This document shows positions 58,288 through 64,000 of a DNA stretch of 64,000 bases, piece after piece. The translations under genes and the position numbers were made by a program. The notes beneath the pieces were generated by a model. That model was given only the letters and a program-made list of their open reading frames with translations. It made no database searches and was not told the DNA's origin. The stretch comes from Afipia sp. Root123D2 (GTDB lineage Bacteria > Pseudomonadota > Alphaproteobacteria > Rhizobiales > Xanthobacteraceae): positions 621,476 to 685,475 of the forward strand of contig NZ_LMDP01000001.1 in the NCBI RefSeq assembly GCF_001425835.1. The letters are read 5' to 3'. Within the stretch, counting starts at the first letter, position 1. The number at the start of each line of letters is the position of its first letter.

Positions 58288-58710
58288 ATGAAGGTCCAGC
58301 CTTATCTGTTCTTCAACGGCAACTGCGAAGAAGCGCTGAAATTCTACGAGACAGCGCTCGGCGCCAAGATCACGGCGATAATGCCGCATGAAGGCACACC
58401 GGCGGAAGAGCATGTGCCCGCGAACTGGAAGAAGAAGATCATGCACGCCCAGCTGATGCTCGGCGACCAGATGATCCTCGCATCCGACTCGCCGCCCGAG
58501 CACTACAAGAAGCCCGAAGGAATTTCGGTGACGCTGAACGCCGACAACGGCGCGGAGGCCGAACGTGTGTTCAAGGCGCTGTCGGATGGCGCCACCATCA
58601 CCATGCCGATCGGCGAGACCTTCTGGGCCGAACGCTTCGGCATGCTGACCGACAAGTTCGGCACGCCGTGGATGATCAATTCGCCGGAGAAGAGCGGCGC
58701 GAGCTGCTAG
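58288..58710 (+). CDS. VOC-family protein, PhnB type
   Basis: 140 residues from ATG 58288, preceded by AAGGAG. MKVQPYLFFNGNCEEALKFY, AQLMLGDQMILASDSPPEHY and FWAERFGMLTDKFGTPWMIN are PhnB-like glyoxalase-fold signatures. Function not known for most members. Confidence 0.85.
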   Translation: MKVQPYLFFNGNCEEALKFYETALGAKITAIMPHEGTPAEEHVPANWKKKIMHAQLMLGDQMILASDSPPEHYKKPEGISVTLNADNGAEAERVFKALSDGATITMPIGETFWAERFGMLTDKFGTPWMINSPEKSGASC

Positions 58711-58743
58711 TCGTCGGTTCCAGCGTAACAAACGGAGTTTGTC

Positions 58744-59220
58744 ATGAGTGCTCCCGCCACTGATACCGGATTCGGCAAGGCCGAGGTGACGATCGTTCGC
58801 ACCATCGCCGCGCCGTGCGACCTTGTGTTCAGGATGTGGACCGATCCGGTTCATATGGCGCAGTGGTGGGGGCCGCACGGCTTTACCAATCCGGTGTGCG
58901 AAATGAATGTGCGGCCGGGCGGAAAATTGCGCATCGTGATGCGCGCGCCCGACGGCACCGACTATCCGATGACCGGCGAATTCAAGGAGATCGTTCCGAA
59001 CGAGCGTCTGGTGTTTGTTGCCGTCGCCCGTGACAAGGATGAAAATCCGCTGCTGGAATCGCTGACTGAAGTCACCTTCGCAAGCGAGGGGTCCGGAACG
59101 CGCCTGACGGTCGAGGCGCGCGCCGTCGGCCTTGTCGCCACTGCGCCACAGATGCTGGCCGGCATGGAAGCCGGATGGACCCAGAGCCTCGAGCGGCTGG
59201 CTGCGCTCGCCGTTCGCTGA
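58744..59220 (+). CDS. SRPBCC (START/AHSA1-like) domain protein
   Basis: 158 residues from ATG 58744. EVTIVRTIAAPCDLVFRMWT, MAQWWGPHGFTNPVCEMNVR, and the C-terminal LAGMEAGWTQSLERLAALA fit the AHSA1 group. Related to the protein at 57258 but clearly diverged. Second SRPBCC gene in the cluster. Confidence 0.85.
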   Translation: MSAPATDTGFGKAEVTIVRTIAAPCDLVFRMWTDPVHMAQWWGPHGFTNPVCEMNVRPGGKLRIVMRAPDGTDYPMTGEFKEIVPNERLVFVAVARDKDENPLLESLTEVTFASEGSGTRLTVEARAVGLVATAPQMLAGMEAGWTQSLERLAALAVR

Positions 59221-59328
59221 AAACCGTCCGCTCCGTCTTGCCGGAGCGGACCTCCAACCGCCGTTTTTTGATGCGCGTCCGCGCAGCGCCTTCGCTGTGC
59301 TTGAAAACGCCCAACAAGGAGTTCTGTC

Positions 59329-59802
59329 GTGAACAAGATCAATCCGTGCCTGTGGTTCGACAATCAGGCCGAAGACGCAATGAATTTCTACGTCGCGACC
59401 TTCAGGAATTCAAAGCTCGGCGCCATCGCGCGTTACGGCGACGCCGGGCCGGGCCCGAAAGGGTCGGTGATGACTGTGACCGCCACACTTGACGGACAGG
59501 AGTTCATGGCGTTGAACGGCGGCCCGCATTTCAAGATTTCGCCGGCGATCTCCTTCATCGTGAATTGCGAAACGCAGGCGGAAGTCGACGACATGTGGAC
59601 GAAACTTTCCGCCGGCGGCGCCGAGCAGCAATGCGGCTGGCTCACTGACAAGTTCGGTGTGTCGTGGCAAATTGTGCCGACCGCGCTGGGCGAGATGATG
59701 AAGTCCGGCACCGGCGAACAGCGCGAGCGGGTGATGAAAGCCGTGCTGGCGATGATCAAGCTCGACATCGCCACATTGAAGGCGGCTTTTGACGGCAAGT
59801 GA
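59329..59802 (+). CDS. VOC-family protein, PhnB type
   Basis: 157 residues from GTG 59329, preceded by AAGGAG. INPCLWFDNQAEDAMNFYVA, VTATLDGQEFMALNGGPHF and QCGWLTDKFGVSWQIVPTAL place it with PhnB-like glyoxalase-fold proteins. Paralogous in fold to 58288. It ends the ArsR/SRPBCC/VOC run. Confidence 0.85.
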   Translation: MNKINPCLWFDNQAEDAMNFYVATFRNSKLGAIARYGDAGPGPKGSVMTVTATLDGQEFMALNGGPHFKISPAISFIVNCETQAEVDDMWTKLSAGGAEQQCGWLTDKFGVSWQIVPTALGEMMKSGTGEQRERVMKAVLAMIKLDIATLKAAFDGK

Positions 59803-59895
59803 CCGCGCGCACGGGACAACATCGGTGGCGTCGATGGTCCCGGGCAGCGCTTTTCAAAGATAAAAACTGAAACGTCTGAACTGAAAGCATCCGTG

Positions 59896-61098
59896 ATGTC
59901 CTCGAGCTACGCCAAAAACGCGATCGTCCTCGGCCTCCTGTCCGCGGTCGGGCCGTTCGCGATCGACATGTATCTGCCGGCGCTGCCCTCCATCGCCTCC
60001 GATCTGCATGCCTCGACGGCGGCGACGCAGATGACCCTGATGGTGTTCTTCATGGCGTTCGGCATCTGCCAGATCGTCTATGGCCCGGTGTCGGACATGG
60101 TGGGGCGAAAGCCGCCGCTGTATTTCGGCCTCGTGCTGTTCACCATCGGCTCGGTCGGCTGCGGGCTGGCGCCCAGCATCGAATGGCTGATTTTCTTCCG
60201 CGCGGTGCAGGGCATCGGCGCATCGGCGGTGATGGTGATTCCGCGCGCGATCATCCGCGACCTGCACACCGGCGTCGAAGCGACACGGCTGATGTCGCTG
60301 GTGATGCTGGTGTTCAGCGTGTCGCCGATCCTGGCGCCCCTGACCGGCAGCGCGCTGATCGTACCGTTCGGCTGGCGCGCGGTGTTCGTCGCGGTCACGG
60401 TGGTGGCGCTGCTCGGTCTTGCGCTGGTCGCGACCTTCCTGCCTGAGACGCGCCCGCCGCAGGACCGCATCAAGGTCAGCGTCGGCAATGTGCTCGGCGG
60501 GTTCTGGCAGTTGCTGCGCGACCGCCATTTCCTCGGCCTGACCTTCATCGGCGGCTTCGGCATGGCGAGCTTCTTCGCCTTCCTCGCCAGTTCGTCGTTC
60601 GTCTATATCGACCATTTCGGCCTGACGCCGACGCAATACAGCCTCGCGTTCTCGGTCAACGCGATCAGCTTCATCGGCGCGTCGCAGTTCGCCGCCGCAA
60701 TCGGCGGCCGCTTCGGCATGGGGCGGATGGTGATCGGCGCGGTGTCGATGTTCTCGCTGCTGACGCTGATCCTGCTCGCCATCACGGCAGCGGGCAGCGA
60801 CAGCCTTGTGGTGCTGATCGCGATGCTGTTCGCGGCCAACGCCTTCCTCGGCCTCGTCATTCCATCGACGATGGTGCTGGCGCTGGAGGATCACGGTCCG
60901 ATCGCGGGCATTGCCTCGGCGCTCGGCGGCACGCTGCAGATGCTGACCGGTGGTGCGATGATCGCGGTCGCCAGTCTGTTCTTCGACGGCACGGCGTTGC
61001 CGATGGTCACGATCATCGCGATCTCCGGTTTCGGCGCCTTCGTGCTCAGCGTGCTGACGCTGCGGGGCAAGGAACTCGCGCCGCAACTCGCGGAGTAG
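59896..61098 (+). CDS. Bcr/CflA-type MFS drug exporter
   Basis: 400 residues, twelve predicted helices. Signature AIDMYLPALPSIASDLHAST and the MFS motif YGPVSDMVGRKPPLYFGLVL, followed by RAVQGIGASAVMVIPRAIIR, identify the Bcr/CflA subgroup of proton-driven exporters. Start at ATG 59896 (GTG 59893 is also possible). Converges with the SDR gene two bases later. No regulator directly attached. Confidence 0.9.
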   Translation: MSSSYAKNAIVLGLLSAVGPFAIDMYLPALPSIASDLHASTAATQMTLMVFFMAFGICQIVYGPVSDMVGRKPPLYFGLVLFTIGSVGCGLAPSIEWLIFFRAVQGIGASAVMVIPRAIIRDLHTGVEATRLMSLVMLVFSVSPILAPLTGSALIVPFGWRAVFVAVTVVALLGLALVATFLPETRPPQDRIKVSVGNVLGGFWQLLRDRHFLGLTFIGGFGMASFFAFLASSSFVYIDHFGLTPTQYSLAFSVNAISFIGASQFAAAIGGRFGMGRMVIGAVSMFSLLTLILLAITAAGSDSLVVLIAMLFAANAFLGLVIPSTMVLALEDHGPIAGIASALGGTLQMLTGGAMIAVASLFFDGTALPMVTIIAISGFGAFVLSVLTLRGKELAPQLAE

Positions 61099-61100
61099 GT

Positions 61101-61886
61101 TCAGCCGTTGCCGCTGTCGCGGCGCAGGGTCGGCAGGCCGATGCCGGTGGCGTCGAAGCCGCCGTCGACGGCCAGCGTCTGTCCGGTGATGTAGCTCGCG
61201 CGGTCGCTGCACAGGAAGAAGATCGCATCGGCCAGTTCTTCCTCCAGCCCGTAGCGGTTGAGCGGAATGGCGTCGTGATAATCGGCGCGGATCGCGGGCG
61301 TATGCACGTCTTTCGCCATGGCTGTCTCGACCGGACCTGGCGCGACCGCGTTGACGCGAATCCCGAGCCCGGCCAGCTCCACCGAGAATTGCTTGGTGAG
61401 ATGGGCCAGCGCCGCCTTGCTGGTGCCGTAGGCGGTGCGCAGCGCGGAGGCGCGCAATCCCGAAATCGAGGTGATGTTGACGATGGCGCCGCCATGCTCG
61501 CGCATCAGCGGAACGGTCGCCTGCGTGCAGATGAAAGGCCCGCTGAGATTGACCGCCAGCACCCGGTTCCAGTCGTCCAGCGTGGTTTGCAGCATCGGCT
61601 TGAAGATCGCGATGCCGGCATTGTTGACCAGTGCATCGAGGCGGCCGAAGCGTGCGCCGATCTGCGCGACTGCGTCAGCCACGGCCTTCGGATCCGACAC
61701 GTCGCAGGGCAGGGCCTGCGTCGCGTCCGGCTGTCCCAGTGCCTTGACGGATTGTGCGAGCAGGTCGCGTTCGATGTCGAGCAAGGCGACGCACCATCCG
61801 TCCGCAAGAAAGCGTTTGGCGGCGGCAAGGCCGATCCCGCGCGCGGCGCCGGTCACCAGCGCGACTTTTCTTGCGTCCTTGGTCAT
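61101..61886 (-). CDS. Short-chain dehydrogenase/reductase
   Basis: 261 residues from ATG 61886 (ATG 61892 also possible), preceded by AGG. NAD(P)-binding VALVTGAARGIGLAAAKRFL, the NNAG motif (ALVNNAGIAIF), catalytic Ser in NITSISGLRASAL, YxxxK as YGTSKAALAHLTKQF, and PGPVETAM after it. Substrate unknown. The upstream hxlR gene is on the same strand after 46 bases. Confidence 0.9.
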   Translation of the reverse strand: MTKDARKVALVTGAARGIGLAAAKRFLADGWCVALLDIERDLLAQSVKALGQPDATQALPCDVSDPKAVADAVAQIGARFGRLDALVNNAGIAIFKPMLQTTLDDWNRVLAVNLSGPFICTQATVPLMREHGGAIVNITSISGLRASALRTAYGTSKAALAHLTKQFSVELAGLGIRVNAVAPGPVETAMAKDVHTPAIRADYHDAIPLNRYGLEEELADAIFFLCSDRASYITGQTLAVDGGFDATGIGLPTLRRDSGNG

Positions 61887-61932
61887 TGTCATCCTGTCTG
61901 CCTGAGCGAGCGAGAAGCGTGAGCCGCTTTCA

Positions 61933-62436
61933 TCATTTTTTGCGCTTCGCCACAACCGCTTCATAGGCCTTCTGCAATCGCTCGCCGACCGACGGCCCGC
62001 TTTTCCGGCGGCGCCTGGTGCCGAGGTGAACCTCGCGCAGTTCGTCCATGAATTCGTTCCACATTTTCGGACCGCCGTCGGCGAGCAGTTCGGCGCGGAT
62101 GCCTAGCTCCTCGCTGACCGGGAGATACTTGAATCCCCATGCCGCCATCTGCGCGAGGATCGGCAACAGCTCGATGCCCTGTTCGGTGAGGCTGTAGATG
62201 CCCTTCTGCTTGTGGGTGGGATCGTCGACGCGGGTCAGGATGCCTTCCTCGACCAGCGTCTTCAGCCGGTCCGACAGGATGTTCGACGAAATTTTCTCGT
62301 CCGACTTCGTCAGCAGTTCGCGGAAGTGGCGGCGGTTGCCGAACATCATGTCGCGGATGATCAGCAGACTCCATTTGTCGCCGAGGATTTCCAGCGTGAG
62401 ATTGATCGGGCAGCCCGACCGCTGTGCATCGTCCAT
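61933..62436 (-). CDS. HxlR-family transcriptional regulator
   Basis: 167 residues from ATG 62436, preceded by GGAAATG. The HxlR winged helix shows CPINLTLEILGDKWSLLIIR, FRELLTKSDEKISSNILSDR and LVEEGILTRVDDPTHKQKGI, with Cys near the N-terminus (SGCPIN) as often in redox- or aldehyde-responsive members. Divergent from the RibD-C-type gene; TTGCA palindromes lie between. Confidence 0.88.
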   Translation of the reverse strand: MDDAQRSGCPINLTLEILGDKWSLLIIRDMMFGNRRHFRELLTKSDEKISSNILSDRLKTLVEEGILTRVDDPTHKQKGIYSLTEQGIELLPILAQMAAWGFKYLPVSEELGIRAELLADGGPKMWNEFMDELREVHLGTRRRRKSGPSVGERLQKAYEAVVAKRKK

Positions 62437-62465
62437 GTTGACATTTCCGATAGCCGTCGAAAACC

Positions 62466-62509
62466 GGTTGCATTCTCGCACCAGTGATCCTAGGATGCAA
62501 CCAGTTGCA
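62466..62509. promoter_or_regulatory. Inverted repeats between hxlR and the reductase gene
   Basis: GGTTGCAT (62466-62473) and ATGCAACC (62495-62502) as an 8-bp inverted pair, overlapping a second palindrome TGCAA-CCAG-TTGCA (62496-62509). Possible HxlR operator. Confidence 0.6.
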
Positions 62510-62536
62510 AAACGCAATCAGTTAAGAAGCGGCACG

Positions 62537-63091
62537 ATGGCACGGCTGATCATGTGGAATGTGATGACACTGGACGGTTATATCGAAGGTCCCAACCGCG
62601 ATTTGTCCTTTCACAATGATGTCTGGGGCGACGAGCTCGAAAAACTGTCGATCGAGCAGTGCAACAGTGCAGGCGGCCTGCTGTTCGGGCGTGTCACCTA
62701 CGACCTGATGGCGGGCTACTGGCCCAGTGAAAAAGGCGAGGTCGCCGATTTCATGAACGCGCTGCCGAAATTCGTGTTCTCGCGCACGCTGGCCGGATCG
62801 GACTGGACCAACACCACGATCTTCAAGGATGACGTGGCCGGGACGGTCGCCCGGTTGAAGCGCGACACCGCGAAGGACATTTTCCTGTTCGGCAGCGCCG
62901 ATCTTGCTGCTGGCCTGATCCCGCACGGTCTGATCGACGAATATCGCATCGGCGTCTGCCCGGTGCTGCTCGGCGCCGGGACGCCGCTGTTCAAGGCAAG
63001 CCCGCAGCGTCTCAAGCTGAAGCTCGTCGAATCCCGTCCGTTCTCGACCGGCATCGTGATTTCGCGTTATTTACCCGCCGCACAGGATTGA
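62537..63091 (+). CDS. Dihydrofolate-reductase-fold protein (RibD C-terminal type)
   Basis: 184 residues from ATG 62537. MARLIMWNVMTLDGYIEGPN, LLFGRVTYDLMAGYWPS, and IFLFGSADLAAGLIPHGLID match the RibD C-terminal/DHFR-like reductase family. NADPH-dependent chemistry is typical but the substrate is unknown. An open frame reaching back to 62198 is not credible. The next gene starts four bases after its stop. Confidence 0.85.
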   Translation: MARLIMWNVMTLDGYIEGPNRDLSFHNDVWGDELEKLSIEQCNSAGGLLFGRVTYDLMAGYWPSEKGEVADFMNALPKFVFSRTLAGSDWTNTTIFKDDVAGTVARLKRDTAKDIFLFGSADLAAGLIPHGLIDEYRIGVCPVLLGAGTPLFKASPQRLKLKLVESRPFSTGIVISRYLPAAQD

Positions 63092-63095
63092 TCTC

Positions 63096-63755
63096 ATGTC
63101 GCTCAGGCTACTGTTCCATCCGCTGTCGTCGTTCTGTCAGAAGGCGCTGATCGCGCTTTATGAGAACGATACGGCGTTCACGCCGCAGATCGTCGATCTC
63201 GGTGACGCTGCCGACCGCGAGGCGTTTCTCAAGCTGTGGCCGATCGGGAAATTCCCGGTGCTGCGCGACGAGCGGCGCGACCTGACGATCCCGGAATCGA
63301 CCATCATCATCGAATATCTCGACACGCATTATCCGGGGGTAACGCGGTTCGTGTCGGCGGATGCCGATGAGGCATGGCGGATGCGGCTGTGGGACCGCTT
63401 TTACGATCTATATGTCAACGATCCGATGCAGAAGATCGTCGGCAATCGCCTGCGGCCCGCCGACGCCAGGGACCCGAGGGGCGTTGCCGATGCGCGGGCG
63501 CGGCTGCAGACGGCCTATGGCATGATCGAGCGCGAGATGGCGGCGAAAACCTGGGCCATGGGCGACGATTTCGGCATGGCCGACTGCGCGGCGGGACCGG
63601 CGCTGTTCTACGCCAATCTGGTCGAGCCGTTTGGTGACAATCACAAGACTGTCAGGGCCTATTTCGATCGCCTGATGGCGCGGCCGTCCTTCGCGCGGGT
63701 GGTCGCGGAGGCCAAACCCTATTTCCATCTGTTTCCGCAGCAGGATGCGGCCTGA
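63096..63755 (+). CDS. Glutathione S-transferase family protein
   Basis: 219 residues. N-terminal thioredoxin-like domain MSLRLLFHPLSSFCQKALIA with the Ser/Cys motif SSFCQK, the glutathione-binding loop IPESTIIIEYLDTHYPG, and a helical C-terminal domain with GDDFGMADCAAGPALFYANL. Starts four bases after the reductase gene, so the two are probably cotranscribed. Confidence 0.87.
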   Translation: MSLRLLFHPLSSFCQKALIALYENDTAFTPQIVDLGDAADREAFLKLWPIGKFPVLRDERRDLTIPESTIIIEYLDTHYPGVTRFVSADADEAWRMRLWDRFYDLYVNDPMQKIVGNRLRPADARDPRGVADARARLQTAYGMIEREMAAKTWAMGDDFGMADCAAGPALFYANLVEPFGDNHKTVRAYFDRLMARPSFARVVAEAKPYFHLFPQQDAA

Positions 63756-63891
63756 TCGCCGGGGCCGGCGGGAACCGCGACGAAGATGGGGATGGTTCGC
63801 TTGAGCTGTCCCTGTGGCCGCGAAAAACCTGACATTGTCGCGGAATCGCATTAGAAAGCGTGTTCCCGTTGTTGTCGTCTGTCAGTGAGCC

Positions 63892-64000
63892 ATGCCCGCC
63901 ATTTCCCCCAAGAAGCCTTATCGCATCGGTCGTTCGAAAACCGGCCTTGGCCTTTTCGCCACCAAGCCGATCAAGAAGGGCACCAAGATCATCCGCTATT
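63892..64000 (+). CDS. SET-domain protein (3' end outside window)
   Basis: First 36 residues (MPAISPKKPYRIGRSKTGLG then LFATKPIKKGTKIIRY), truncated by the window edge. RSKTGLGLFATKPIKKG is the N-terminal SET-domain pattern that places the cofactor-binding GxG. Such bacterial SET proteins are putative lysine methyltransferases. Most of the gene lies beyond the window. Confidence 0.75.
   Translation, partial: MPAISPKKPYRIGRSKTGLGLFATKPIKKGTKIIRY

Noticed and set aside
59854-61212. Long open frame opposite the MFS exporter
   Set aside because: Translates to a His/Arg/Gln-rich low-complexity product; it is the antisense shadow of a GC-rich gene.

Overview
The window is about 64 kb of a high-GC alphaproteobacterial chromosome. 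The gene content points to the Nitrobacteraceae (Bradyrhizobium / Rhodopseudomonas / Afipia / Nitrobacter group). Pointers are a flagellar gene set with flbT, flaF, fliX, a DUF6468-like gene and a MotE-like gene, a cckA-type hybrid kinase directly after flhB, a thioredoxin-reductase-like ferredoxin-NADP reductase, and palindromic repeats of the kind common in that family. The genus assignment is inference; no rRNA gene is present and I see no tRNA gene.

Layout. 1-8.6 kb: housekeeping and accessory genes (end of a ferredoxin/flavodoxin-NADP reductase, secreted SGNH hydrolase, YbhN-like membrane protein, UspA, SixA, FAD oxidoreductase, exported MsrB). 8.7-44 kb: a large flagellar cluster. It holds hook and junction genes flgE-flgK-flgL; two long flagellin paralogs flanked by two flbT genes and followed by flaF; an operon of flgI, a rod-binding flgJ-like gene and a FlgN-like gene; fliX; dksA; flgF-flgG-flgA-flgH; fliL-fliM-DUF6468-motE; a 1216-residue TPR protein; fliO-fliP; flgB-flgC-fliE-fliQ-fliR-flhB; and cckA. 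A class A beta-lactamase and a locally GC-poor orphan gene interrupt this cluster at 23.5-25.0 kb. 44.2-53.4 kb: mostly small exported or soluble proteins, class I fumarase and a methyltransferase. 53.5-64 kb: a stress/xenobiotic-type accessory region with an isochorismatase-fold hydrolase, YciB-like membrane proteins opposite a TetR regulator, an ArsR/SRPBCC/DoxX/VOC cluster, a Bcr/CflA exporter, an SDR, HxlR, a RibD-C/DHFR-fold reductase, a GST and the start of a SET-domain gene.

Regulatory logic readable from the DNA. Sigma-54 promoters (GG-N10-GC with TGGCACG) precede flgE, flgI and flgF. TTAA-N7-TTAA boxes, the CtrA consensus, precede the second flagellin, the TPR-protein gene and flgB, and a one-mismatch box precedes fliX. 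CtrA half-sites (TTAACCAT) sit before fliL and beside the flgI and flgF promoters. With fliX and cckA in the same cluster, this matches the Caulobacter-type hierarchy: CckA/CtrA turns on early genes, sigma-54 turns on hook and ring genes, and FlbT/FlaF act on flagellin. Unusual points are two flbT genes, a CtrA box on a flagellin gene, a CtrA box on an unassigned 1216-residue protein, and related beta-modules in the hook protein and both flagellins.

In the accessory end, the TetR gene faces a three-gene membrane operon across a 126-base gap with two copies of one palindrome. The arsR gene carries an inverted repeat that reaches its own start region. hxlR and the neighbouring reductase share a gap with TTGCA palindromes. 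These are locally controlled, probably inducible modules whose substrates cannot be read from sequence.
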